Shown here: piece after piece, positions 7,801-14,758 of the stretch
Position numbering within the stretch: position 1 is the stretch's first letter
How the letters are laid out: every line of letters begins with the position of its first letter
Assembly (NCBI GenBank): GCA_017453985.1
Contig: JAFTDT010000018.1
Location: 1-42,936, forward strand
From: Clostridia bacterium
Lineage (GTDB): Bacteria > Bacillota > Clostridia > Oscillospirales > Butyricicoccaceae
Reading direction: 5' to 3'
Length of the DNA stretch: 42,936 nucleotides
Notes under the pieces: model-generated
What the model was told of the DNA's origin: nothing
Databases searched by the model: none
The model's input: only the letters and a program-made list of their open reading frames with translations
Position numbers and translations under genes: made by a program

Positions 7801-9440
7801 GGTATGCTTCCACCGGTGTTGATATCGGGCCATGACACATATACAACAAGATCAACGCTGTCTTCTGCAGGTCCCGGTCCCGACGCCGGTAGCTTCGCCA
7901 CCGTGAACGAAGGGATAAACGTCCACGAGCCGATTACGCGCACATTTTGTGCAGGCATAAGAAAGCTGCGGCTCCCGCTGTCCGAAAGAACCACTATGAT
8001 ATCCTCTCCGTCCGTGCCGTCGTCGTTTACCTTGACGACCCTGTTCCAGCCGTTGAAATACCACTTGCCGCGAAGGCCGTCTTTTTCGGTTTCCTCGGTC
8101 GTAAGCGCACCGTAAATAACGACCGTTTCTCCGGCGCTCTTTTGCTCATTATAGCTCGAAAGCGCCGGTAAAAAGCTCGCCGGAGCGTCGCCCTCGACCA
8201 CATAAGTCACGTTGTGCAAGACCGCCTCATCAAACTGCCACGAACCGTTTATGACAACATTGCTCTCCGGCATGATGAAGTATTTCTTGCCGCTTTCTTC
8301 CTCCGTAAGCACGCTCAGTGCATTCCCTGACGCGTCGGTCGGAATTCCCCAGCCGAGGAACGACCATGTGCCGGTCTTGGTGGTTCCGTACTCCGTATAT
8401 GTAGTTTCGTCCGTTTCGGGGTGATCTGCGATATACACCTTGCTCCCCGCATCCGGAGCCTGCTGTCCGGGCACGCCCTTGCCCTCCTTGTAGGACGCAG
8501 GCTTCGGGTCGCTCACCGTATATGTCACCGTATACGAGGCGCTTTCCGGCGGATAGACGATGATATCGGTGTTGAAATAATCGCTTATCGGATTTCCGCT
8601 AGCGTCTTCAAAATGTATTCCCGTGCAACTGAGCCTCACATTATCCGGAAGCGCAAGAAATATCACCGGATAACTCCACTCGTAATATCCGTCCTCATCA
8701 GTACCAATCCACTCTTTGCTCACCGCGCTTACTGCCCAGCCCCAAATTTCTTTGCCTGACCAATCATCCGTTATAGACGAATAATTGCTTCCTCCGGCAA
8801 GCTTGCCATTTGCGAATACCATAGGACCGTAGGCGCCGCTGAGCGGGTTGCCGGCGTCGTCCGTCAGCTCAAGCTCGATATACAGACGCCATGCATAATC
8901 TTCTCTCCTCCAATCATCGTTACCGTTCTTCTCCTGATTGGGGTTTATTGCCACAACCTTTCCGCTGACGTCGTCATGAACGATATTCGGCTTGTATGCC
9001 CAAGCCGCTGGACAATTTCCATAAAAAGACATATAGCCATAGCTCTCATACCAAAGACCGCACCTAACATAAGCCAGCGATACCTCCGGCGGCATATCGC
9101 ACAGCCACATCTCAGCGTCATTCCTCACGAATATCGAGCTTGAAACTCCGTCTGTAAAAACGGCATTCCCAAAATCTCCGCTGAAGCTCGTGTCCCTGTT
9201 TCCTTCGGAGTCTACCGCCTCGAGCACACATTCGTAAAATACAGAACCGTAATCATTCGCCAGCCAGCCGTAAAAACCGGCATCCGAAAGCTCCTGTCTT
9301 GTCGGCGTATTCTCATTGAACACCAGCTTTACCACATGCGTGGTATCGCTATCCGCCGAGGCATAGTCAACAAGCGATGGCAATCCTATCACCATCGCTA
9401 ACAGCAAAATAACGCCTATGAGTCTGAACTTTCTCTTCAT
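4836..9440 (-). CDS. Giant SLH-anchored surface protein with InlB-type and SpaA-like repeats
   Basis: A 1534-residue secreted cell-surface protein. A signal peptide (MKRKFRLIGVILLLAMVIG..., about 30 residues) is followed by unfamiliar N-terminal sequence, then Listeria-Bacteroides (InlB B-type) segments recognised by Y-F-GW and YTAQW motifs, then two tandem copies of a ~250-residue unit starting FTVAKLPA and ending with a SpaA-like module (ETTAPRGYKLSAETW). Further InlB-type repeats follow. Three SLH domains lie at about residues 1310-1470 (IIGYPNGMVYPEANITRAE, VIKGYPDGTFRPDANITRAE, WVNGYPDGTFRPDREITRAE), with a short conserved tail (KWYYVDVQEATNSHDYE). SLH domains bind secondary cell-wall polymer, so anchoring is non-covalent; no LPXTG is present. 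Start set at 9440 for the signal peptide and AAAGGCGG upstream. Adhesion or S-layer role inferred. It follows the GH3 gene by 171 nt. Confidence 0.9.
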   Translation of the reverse strand: MKRKFRLIGVILLLAMVIGLPSLVDYASADSDTTHVVKLVFNENTPTRQELSDAGFYGWLANDYGSVFYECVLEAVDSEGNRDTSFSGDFGNAVFTDGVSSSIFVRNDAEMWLCDMPPEVSLAYVRCGLWYESYGYMSFYGNCPAAWAYKPNIVHDDVSGKVVAINPNQEKNGNDDWRREDYAWRLYIELELTDDAGNPLSGAYGPMVFANGKLAGGSNYSSITDDWSGKEIWGWAVSAVSKEWIGTDEDGYYEWSYPVIFLALPDNVRLSCTGIHFEDASGNPISDYFNTDIIVYPPESASYTVTYTVSDPKPASYKEGKGVPGQQAPDAGSKVYIADHPETDETTYTEYGTTKTGTWSFLGWGIPTDASGNALSVLTEEESGKKYFIMPESNVVINGSWQFDEAVLHNVTYVVEGDAPASFLPALSSYNEQKSAGETVVIYGALTTEETEKDGLRGKWYFNGWNRVVKVNDDGTDGEDIIVVLSDSGSRSFLMPAQNVRVIGSWTFIPSFTVAKLPASGPGPAEDSVDLVVYVSWPDINTGGSIPPGSVDFTISGDDGTGSISYGYSDVASDVSTGYGEQKYIIKARKNNTAGELIDYSIDNAWLAGGYEDSHFRVNNFYEDNNEPNVFYIDVNMIEPISLDEPMRLPAPSGISNLGSIGGMNAPQSGEGSGSDAAIFTITDEGGSTYTLSVDMRGTSSIDLPVGTYTMKETTAPRGYKLSAETWTIVVNADGSITVSPTANYDAATATLTVYDEPEENITARFTVAKLPALGPGPADDSVDIIVIVSWPDIGIGGGIPSGSVDFDISGNDGTGIIKYGYSDVASGYSEKYGEQIYIIKARKNNTDGEPIDYSIDNAWLEGYYNSHFIVTDFCEDTEKSNVFYIYVREYEPWRIGPVPDEPMRLSAPSGISRLGSIGGADAPQGGEGSGSDAAVFTLTDEGGSTYTLSVDMYGTSSIDLPVGTYTMTETTAPRGYKLSAETWTIDVSADGSITVSPTVNYDAATATLTVYDEPETYTVIYAPGTQGTWNAADETTSGLHYGDTTPAVKINPNEAHKPGYEFDGWDKAIADKVTESVTYTAQWKAIEYTVIYAPGTQGTWNAADETTSGLHYGDPMPVVKADPNTEHNPGYTFAGWEPQIDESVTRTITYVAQWLRIEEKKYTVSYEYIGTVPVGAPVPPTAQTYAPGAEVKVADAPTLNGYKFSGWDHSDFTMPEDNVVIRGSWTAVPKAEVIETVYYILHYESNGGTEYADERYSANTKVELTKMPTREGYIFTGWHADAALREMIDHVVMDGSKTVYAGWERVSTPAVNKVDHIAYIIGYPNGMVYPEANITRAEVATIFFRLLRDDVRAANVTSNNNYPDVSMGSWYNVAVSTMSRIGVIKGYPDGTFRPDANITRAEFAAIAARFDEKEVGVMADFSDILGHWAAMEISKAASNGWVNGYPDGTFRPDREITRAESMALINRVLERDPESEEDLLEGMITWHDNADKSKWYYVDVQEATNSHDYEHKTNGHERWLQINSIPDWTAYQR
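6097..6177 (-). repeat. 81-bp near-identical repeat, copy A (InlB-type segment)
   Basis: Matches 6310-6390 with one mismatch over 81 bp. Both encode the YAPGTQGTWNAADETTSG segment of the surface protein, which indicates recent duplication or gene conversion. Confidence 0.9.
6310..6390 (-). repeat. 81-bp near-identical repeat, copy B
   Basis: Partner of 6097-6177, one base different over 81 bp, inside the same coding sequence. Confidence 0.9.
6405..7145 (-). repeat. Tandem ~250-aa surface-domain repeat, copy 2
   Basis: Encodes the unit from FTVAKLPALGPGPADD to TLTVYDEPE. It is clearly homologous along its full length to 7146-7907. The middle (about 6770-6990) has diverged more than the ends. 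Confidence 0.88.
7146..7907 (-). repeat. Tandem ~250-aa surface-domain repeat, copy 1
   Basis: Encodes the unit from FTVAKLPASGPGPAED to TLTVYDEPEENITAR. Head-to-tail duplicate of 6405-7145, with each copy ending in a SpaA-like ETTAPRGYKLS module. Confidence 0.88.
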
Positions 9441-9611
9441 CTTTCTGCCGCCTTTCCATTTTGCACTCCGCAGGCATGCTCCGCTGTCACCCGTCACGCG
9501 CCCGCGGTCATTATTTACTTGTCTATATAATCTGTCGCTGACCGGCCGTCGCCACCTTGCCCTTCAGCGCACATCATCGCTTTCCTCGACCGAGCCGTCC
9601 GTTTCGGAGGC

Positions 9612-10829
9612 TTATTCTATCACTCCCAGCTTCAGTTTCCATTTGAGTATCCGCATCACGGACTCGTCGATCCTCTCCTCCGTAAGCTCGCCGCGTTCCA
9701 GTGCGGCCTTGATCTGTGCGATCTCGGCTTTGTAGCTGCCGCTGAGCAGCAGGTCGTTGCCTGCCAGCACCGCCAGCACCGCCTTGCTGCGCTCCTTTCC
9801 CACATCTGCCGCCGCCATTACCAGGTCGTCGGTCATTATCACGCCGTCAAAGCCCAGCTCCTCGCGCAGCACACGGTGCACCTCCGGAGAAAGCGACGCC
9901 GGCAGCTCCGCGTCCATGCAGGTCACTATATTGTGACTCATCATCACCGCGCCCGCGCCCGCCTCGATACCGGCGGCAAAGGGCAGAAAATCCTCGCTGA
10001 CGAACTGCTCATACGGTCTTTCGTCAATGACCATCCCCTTGTGCGTATCCTCATTGTTTCCATAGCCCGGAAAATGCTTCAGCACCGCGCCGACGCCGCT
10101 TTCCTCAATGGCGGAAACAATTCTCCGCACCAGCTCCGCCGTCGTTTCGGCGTCCGCGCCCATGGAGCGCGCATACATAAATACATTTCTGTCGGTGACA
10201 ACGTCCGCCACCGGCGCAAGATTTACGCTTATCCCGTTTTGCTTCAAAACGGCGTTTGCAGCCGCAGTGATCTCCGCAAGCGCTCCGACTCCCTGCTCCT
10301 TCCATATCTTCTGCGGCGCCTCCAGCTTGCCGTCGGGAAAAATATTGGGGTTTAGGCTGAGGCGCGTTACCGTGCCTCCCTCCTCATCCGCTCCAAAGAG
10401 CGGCGCGAGCCTTGCCTCGGCGCGAATATTATCTAACAGCCTCTGAAGCTGCTCGGACGTGATCCAATCTCCGTTGTTCGCCCTGAGATTCTCCCTGTAC
10501 ACAACATATCCGCCAAACTGGTATTCCTTCATATCCGCCGCAGCGCTATGCAGCGGCAACGGCACGAAGAACATCTGCCCGATTTTCTCATCTATCGTCA
10601 TGCCAGCCATTATCTCCCGCGCGCGGGCGTCAAGCTTCTTTTCCTCGTCCTGCGTTTCCGGCGGTTTGTCCTCTGACGGTTTATCCTCCGACGGCGGAGC
10701 TTCCCCGTTATTATCGATCTCCGGCGGCAGCTCCTGCGGCTTCTCGTTATTTATCCTTGAACAAGCCGCACAAAGTACCACCAGCAGCAAAAGCACCGCC
10801 GCAAGCAGCCGTTTTCCCGACCGTTTCAT
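9612..10829 (-). CDS. nagZ: Glycoside hydrolase family 3 beta-N-acetylhexosaminidase-like lipoprotein
   Basis: A 405-residue GH3 hydrolase of the NagZ type, which releases N-acetylglucosamine from muropeptides or similar sugars. The N-terminus (MKRSGKRLLAAVLLLLVVLCAAC) is a lipoprotein signal with the likely lipidated Cys at 23, so the enzyme is held outside the membrane. A Pro/Glu-rich linker (residues 30-60) follows. GH3 motifs: KHFPGYGNNEDTHKG (catalytic His loop), EEGGTVTRL, and GVIMTDDLVMAA containing the nucleophile Asp; it ends ILKWKLKLGVIE as NagZ proteins do. Own promoter at 10990-11018 with a long leader of about 150 nt. The SLH protein gene follows by 171 nt without an obvious terminator, so co-transcription is possible. 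A role in cell-wall turnover is inferred; the exact substrate is not provable. Confidence 0.88.
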   Translation of the reverse strand: MKRSGKRLLAAVLLLLVVLCAACSRINNEKPQELPPEIDNNGEAPPSEDKPSEDKPPETQDEEKKLDARAREIMAGMTIDEKIGQMFFVPLPLHSAAADMKEYQFGGYVVYRENLRANNGDWITSEQLQRLLDNIRAEARLAPLFGADEEGGTVTRLSLNPNIFPDGKLEAPQKIWKEQGVGALAEITAAANAVLKQNGISVNLAPVADVVTDRNVFMYARSMGADAETTAELVRRIVSAIEESGVGAVLKHFPGYGNNEDTHKGMVIDERPYEQFVSEDFLPFAAGIEAGAGAVMMSHNIVTCMDAELPASLSPEVHRVLREELGFDGVIMTDDLVMAAADVGKERSKAVLAVLAGNDLLLSGSYKAEIAQIKAALERGELTEERIDESVMRILKWKLKLGVIE

Positions 10830-10989
10830 GCCATCACCCTTTTCCGGGGCGGCAGCGGGCAGCTCGCCTGTCCGTCATGCCGTTTCACTGATGCATACAA
10901 ATCTCAAGCCGCCTGCGGCAGCTATTCCACAGCCCAAGCTCATTATATGTATTTACAGAATAGCCCTGTTTCTTTATTAGATATCATTT

Positions 10990-11018
10990 ATTATAGCACA
11001 ATTTATTTTTGTTTTCAA
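10990..11018 (-). promoter_or_regulatory. SigA-type promoter of the GH3 gene
   Basis: Minus strand: TTGAAA (11018-11013), 17-nt spacer ending TGC (extended -10), TATAAT (10995-10990). Confidence 0.75.
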
Positions 11019-11092
11019 TAGATACACGCTGCTTTTTCATTTAATTTGATTTTTGACTTTGTCACCGCCGAAGCGCGCCGCAACATAATCGA

Positions 11093-11114
11093 GGAGCCGA
11101 AGCCTTTCGGCTCC
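11093..11114 (-). terminator. Hairpin after the MatC-type carrier gene
   Basis: Perfect 9-bp stem (11093-11101 / 11106-11114) just beyond the carrier stop codon. There is no clear T-tract on the minus strand, so termination is less certain. Confidence 0.55.
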
Positions 11115-11144
11115 GACTCCTCAACCTTTCTATCCGATGCTCCT

Positions 11145-12470
11145 TTACAGGATCATCGCCACTATGAAGTTGTACACCGCGGCGCATCCGACGCTCAGCG
11201 GCACCGCCACGAACATCAGGCGGTTGAAAAGCTTGGCTCTCCCGTCATCATCGCCGTAGGCTCCGAGTATCAGGCTGCCGCCCGAGGAGAACGGGCTGAT
11301 GGCGCTGCTCTGCGCGCCGAGTATCGTACAGGCAAAGAGCACGACCGGGCTGAGTCCGGTGGAAAACGCGATCGCGGGAATCAGCGGGAACAGCGCCGGA
11401 GCCACGACGCCCGTGGTGGAGCTGAAGAAGCTCATGAACGCCGCCACCAGGCTGAAGGCGATGGGCACGAGGAACACAGGCACATTGGAGCCGATCCACT
11501 CGGATACCGCGTCGATGACGCCCGCCTTGACCGCAACGCCGATCAGCATGCCCGCGCCGGCAATCATCAGTATGGTGTTCCATGGCACCTTGGCGATGAT
11601 ATCCTTCTGCGGGGCGAGCTTCAGCAACAGCCCGATAACGGTGAACACAAAGGCGACCAGCCCGACGTCGATCTTGCCTGCGATGGAGCCGATAAGCTCG
11701 GAGGACGGTACGATCATCTTGAGCACCGGGAATATCAGCACGACGACCATCATTATTATGATCAGCCTCAAAGTCGTCTTTTGCTTGGCGTCATACGGCT
11801 CCGGCTTTTTGAAGGTTACGCCCTTGCCGATATTGCGGTTCGCCTTGAAGCCGAAGCGCACGACGGCAATGAGTATCAGCGAAAACAGTATCGCCAGTCC
11901 GAATACCTTGAGCTCTGCGGAGAAGGTGTCGGCTATCGCGGACGCCGCCACGGCGCTCTCGGTCTCCTCATACGCCTTGTCCATCAGCCCGCGGAAGATG
12001 ACGCCCAGCGACGCCGTGGGGAAGTTGCCGCCCGCCAGCGCACCGCAGTTGATGGCGATGGCGCCGGTGAGCTTATCCATCTTCGACTCCTCGCATATCG
12101 CCAGCGTAATGGGAGCCAGAAACGCCAGCACGGTGAAATAGGCGGCGCCCATGACGGACAGAATGACGGCTACGAAGAAAAGCGCGAAGGGCAGCATGCC
12201 CGGAAACTTGCGGCAGGAATACAGCAGACTGCCGGAGAGCTTTTCCAGCGTGCCGTTGACCGCCGCGAAGTTATAGAACAGCGAAACGGAGATGATGACG
12301 AACATCGTGCTGACCGGCCACATGCCGATGATGTCCTTCGTCTTCAGTCCCATGACGAAGCAGCCGATGATGTAGGCAAACGCGATACAGAAAAATCCGG
12401 TGTTTATCTTGGTTTTATAACCGAGGAATACGGCGAGCACTATCGCCGCGATTATCAGTATGCCCAGCAT
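11145..12470 (-). CDS. MatC-type carboxylate carrier (ion transporter superfamily)
   Basis: A 441-residue integral membrane permease with about 12 hydrophobic segments. It resembles the MatC/dicarboxylate carrier group of the ion-transporter superfamily. Two hairpin-type signatures typical of the superfamily are seen: SFFSSTTGVVAPALFPLIP and GAQSSAISPFSSGGSLILG, plus the N-terminal half motif NCGALAGGNFPTASLG. The ATG at 12470 follows GGGAGG; the gene starts 23 nt after the DUF6282 hydrolase stop, so the two form an operon. A divergent LysR regulator stands upstream. Import of an organic anion that the hydrolase then acts on, or export of its product, is inferred. Malonate or another dicarboxylate is possible, but the substrate is not shown. 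Confidence 0.82.
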   Translation of the reverse strand: MLGILIIAAIVLAVFLGYKTKINTGFFCIAFAYIIGCFVMGLKTKDIIGMWPVSTMFVIISVSLFYNFAAVNGTLEKLSGSLLYSCRKFPGMLPFALFFVAVILSVMGAAYFTVLAFLAPITLAICEESKMDKLTGAIAINCGALAGGNFPTASLGVIFRGLMDKAYEETESAVAASAIADTFSAELKVFGLAILFSLILIAVVRFGFKANRNIGKGVTFKKPEPYDAKQKTTLRLIIIMMVVVLIFPVLKMIVPSSELIGSIAGKIDVGLVAFVFTVIGLLLKLAPQKDIIAKVPWNTILMIAGAGMLIGVAVKAGVIDAVSEWIGSNVPVFLVPIAFSLVAAFMSFFSSTTGVVAPALFPLIPAIAFSTGLSPVVLFACTILGAQSSAISPFSSGGSLILGAYGDDDGRAKLFNRLMFVAVPLSVGCAAVYNFIVAMIL

Positions 12471-12493
12471 AAAAAATCCTCCCTTTTATATCT

Positions 12494-13357
12494 TTATTCT
12501 TCCAGTCCCAGCAGACCCATCTGAATGGTGTGCGTCATGTGGCGAAGCTGCTCCGCCGTAACGCCGTTGTCCGCCATATACTGCATATACTGTTCGAGGG
12601 CTATTTCCCAGTTGGGATTTTCGACCTGCCCGCCGTCGGTGCTGATCATGACATTTTTATAACCGACGGCGCGTATGACCTCGAGATTATCCGGCAGGTT
12701 GCTCTTGTACTTGCCTCCGCCCATATTCTGCGCGAAGCAGCGCTCCAGATACACGTCGTAATCGCGCACGATGCGGAGCTGATCCTCAAGGCTCATGTCC
12801 ACTATCCACCATTCCGGATGCGTGACCACGATTTTTTTGACGCCGGCGGGGCGCGCCGCCTCCACCACCACAAAGCACTCCTGCGGAGAAACATGGGCAG
12901 TGCCCAGCACAACGTCAAAGTCCTTGACAAGCTGAAAAACGTCCTTCAGCTCCGGCACTATTTTGCCGTCGCGCACGCATTCCACGCCGTCCGCGGGGTC
13001 CTTGCCCATCTTCACCAGATGATTCACCGCAGAGGCGGTGGGCAGCCAGACGACCTTGCCGCCCAGCTTCAGCCCGCTCTCCACCGCGGCGGGATTGATG
13101 CCTCCCATCTGCCGGTTGAGCGTGACGCTGCCGAACATCTGAAAATCGTTGTCCCCGTGATGGACTATCTCGTTGTGCCGGTTGCAAAGATAGGCGCGGT
13201 CTACCGTGGTGCCCTGATGGGTCTTGATGACTATCGCGCGGGCGCCGACGCGAATACCTGCCTCCATCAGTTCAAAATCGTCATAGGCACGGTGACGGAT
13301 ATCGGGGTTGGAGTGAACGTGCATGTCGATGACGCCCTTCATTGATACCTTTTCCAT
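12494..13357 (-). CDS. DUF6282 family putative metal-dependent hydrolase
   Basis: A 287-residue cytoplasmic protein of the amidohydrolase-like DUF6282 group. The N-terminal DMHVHSNPD (HxH metal site, residues 11-19) is followed by further conserved His/Asp positions in VLGTAHVSPQE, VVTHPEWWIVD and ISTDGGQVENP, the layout of a TIM-barrel metal hydrolase. No characterised member is known to me, so the reaction is unknown. First gene of an operon with the MatC-type carrier. AAAGGAG sits 6-7 nt before the ATG. A perfect 11-bp inverted repeat lies 35 bp upstream of the start codon, beside the divergent LysR gene. Confidence 0.8.
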   Translation of the reverse strand: MEKVSMKGVIDMHVHSNPDIRHRAYDDFELMEAGIRVGARAIVIKTHQGTTVDRAYLCNRHNEIVHHGDNDFQMFGSVTLNRQMGGINPAAVESGLKLGGKVVWLPTASAVNHLVKMGKDPADGVECVRDGKIVPELKDVFQLVKDFDVVLGTAHVSPQECFVVVEAARPAGVKKIVVTHPEWWIVDMSLEDQLRIVRDYDVYLERCFAQNMGGGKYKSNLPDNLEVIRAVGYKNVMISTDGGQVENPNWEIALEQYMQYMADNGVTAEQLRHMTHTIQMGLLGLEE

Positions 13358-13391
13358 GTTGCGCTCCTTTCCGTTTTCATTTTTGCCGGGG

Positions 13392-13416
13392 CGTTTTGTG
13401 CAGTTTGCACAAAACG
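13392..13416. promoter_or_regulatory. Perfect 11-bp inverted repeat, probable LysR operator
   Basis: Arms 13392-13402 and 13406-13416 (CGTTTTGTGCA and its complement) around GTT, lying between the divergent LysR and DUF6282 genes. It lies about 40-65 bp upstream of the LysR transcription start, the usual position of a LysR autoregulatory site, and contains TGTGC/GCACA half-sites. Confidence 0.72.
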
Positions 13417-13423
13417 GTTAGTC

Positions 13424-13452
13424 TTGTATTCTTCGTATTTTAATTTTATAAT
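13424..13452 (+). promoter_or_regulatory. SigA-type promoter of the LysR gene
   Basis: TTGTAT (13424-13429), 17-nt spacer, TATAAT (13447-13452). A weaker minus-strand promoter for the DUF6282 gene (TTGCCC-N16-TATAAA, 13472-13445) overlaps it, so the two divergent promoters probably share control. Confidence 0.65.
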
Positions 13453-13531
13453 AAAATCAATCCATCGGGCAATCTGAAATTCGCAATGCGCTTTATCGAA
13501 AAAAGCGATAGATGAAAAAGGAGGCGGCGCT

Positions 13532-14458
13532 ATGGACATGAAGGATTTTGCCTATCTTATCGCCCTTGCCGAGGAGGGGAGCGTTTCCAAGGCGGCGGAG
13601 CGGCTGTTCATGGCGCAGTCCAGCCTGAGCCAGTTTTTGCAGCAATTCGAAAGCGAGCTGAAGGTGAGGCTTTTTATCCGCACCTCCAAGGGCATTCGCC
13701 CGACGCAGAACGGCGCGGTGTTCATCGAGCATCTGCGGCAGCTTACAGACGCCTATCAGCAGGCGAAGACCGAGCTGTGGGACAACGAGAATATGAAGGG
13801 CGGGCGCGTCGCCTTCGGCATCAGCTCCTTCCGCGGGCAGCGCATGCTGCCGAAGATCCTCAGCCGCTTTGCCGAAAAATATCCTGACGTCACGGTGGAT
13901 GTGACCGAGGAGCACAGCCTCAAGCTGGAGGACACGCTGCTGGAGGGCAGACTGGACGCGGCGATCGTCGCCATGCCGGCGGCAAAGCTGAAAAACGAGA
14001 TCAGCTTTCTGATGAAGGACGAGGTATACATCGCCGCGCCCAAGGGACACCCCGTGATGCAGCGGGCACGGCCGCGAAAAAACGGCGCGGGGCACTGGAT
14101 CGAGCTGAAGGATGCCGAACAGCATAACTTTATCCTCAGCTATCACGATACGATGCTGGGCAACATCAGCCGCAGCCTGTTTCAAAAGCACAAGCTGAAA
14201 TACACCGCCAGCCACGAAAACATTTCGGCGGCGATGTCCGTCGCCATGGCGCGCGAGGGGCTGGGGCTTGCCTTTACTTACGCCTCCTGCGTGGAGCCGA
14301 GTGAGCGGCTGGAACTGCTGCGCATCGGCAGAGAGGGCGTTTTTCTCGATCTTGGTCTGGCACTTCCCTCCCGCGAATACCATTCCCGTGCCGCCGCCGC
14401 GCTGGCGGAAGTCGTGCGCGAGGTATATACGGAGGAAAGCAGACTGATGGAAGCGTAA
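13532..14458 (+). CDS. LysR family transcriptional regulator
   Basis: A 308-residue LTTR. Residues 1-60 are the winged HTH (DFAYLIALAEEGSVSKAAERL followed by SSLSQFLQQFE), and residues about 90-300 the periplasmic-binding-like effector domain (GRVAFGISSFRGQRMLPKIL, LEGRLDAAIVAMPA). The ATG at 13532 follows AAAAGGAGG. It is divergent from the DUF6282/MatC operon, with a palindrome in the shared region; such regulators usually activate the neighbouring genes when a pathway intermediate binds. The effector is unknown, presumably the carboxylate handled by the operon. Confidence 0.92.
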   Translation: MDMKDFAYLIALAEEGSVSKAAERLFMAQSSLSQFLQQFESELKVRLFIRTSKGIRPTQNGAVFIEHLRQLTDAYQQAKTELWDNENMKGGRVAFGISSFRGQRMLPKILSRFAEKYPDVTVDVTEEHSLKLEDTLLEGRLDAAIVAMPAAKLKNEISFLMKDEVYIAAPKGHPVMQRARPRKNGAGHWIELKDAEQHNFILSYHDTMLGNISRSLFQKHKLKYTASHENISAAMSVAMAREGLGLAFTYASCVEPSERLELLRIGREGVFLDLGLALPSREYHSRAAAALAEVVREVYTEESRLMEA

Positions 14459-14474
14459 AGCACGGAATTTAAAA

Positions 14475-14746
14475 GGCTCCGCCGGTCATATCGACCGGCG
14501 GAGCGAGAGCGTCTACAAAGTCGCCGCTCATCAAATCGAAGCCGCTGCGCGGACTTCGATTTGAGATATTGCGCTGCGCTTCCCGCACTCCCTGCGGTCG
14601 CGCAGTTGCTGCGCGTCAAGGTGTTTTTCCGTGATACACGCTCCCGGAAAAACGATTGGTTAAGCTTTTGCATTTCCTAATTTGCATGCTAAATATATGT
14701 TCATCTACAGCCTGAGGCTCCGCCGGTCATATTGACCGGCGGAGCC
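14475..14746. repeat. Hairpin-rich non-coding region with duplicated inverted repeat
   Basis: Lies between the LysR and MalY genes and has no gene. It contains four clear stems: 14475-14487/14493-14504, 14531-14541/14554-14564, 14623-14631/14645-14653 and 14716-14728/14734-14746. The first and last are near-identical copies of the same hairpin (GGCTCCGCCGGTC arm), 241 bp apart. The last is followed on the plus strand by a T-rich tract (14747-14755) and may end LysR transcription. The whole could be a small REP- or MITE-like element; no transposase is present. Confidence 0.7.
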
Positions 14747-14758
14747 TTTCTTTTTCGC

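Larger units (their letters stand above)
10830..11144. other. Intergenic region: GH3 promoter and leader, and carrier terminator
   Basis: 315 nt without a gene. It holds the terminator of the carrier gene (11093-11114), the GH3 gene promoter (10990-11018) and a ~150-nt GH3 leader in which no known riboswitch was recognised. Confidence 0.6.

Noticed and set aside
9441-9611. Possible riboswitch in the leader between the GH3 and SLH genes
   Set aside because: GC-rich and probably folded, but no known aptamer motif (cyclic-di-GMP, T-box or others) could be matched.
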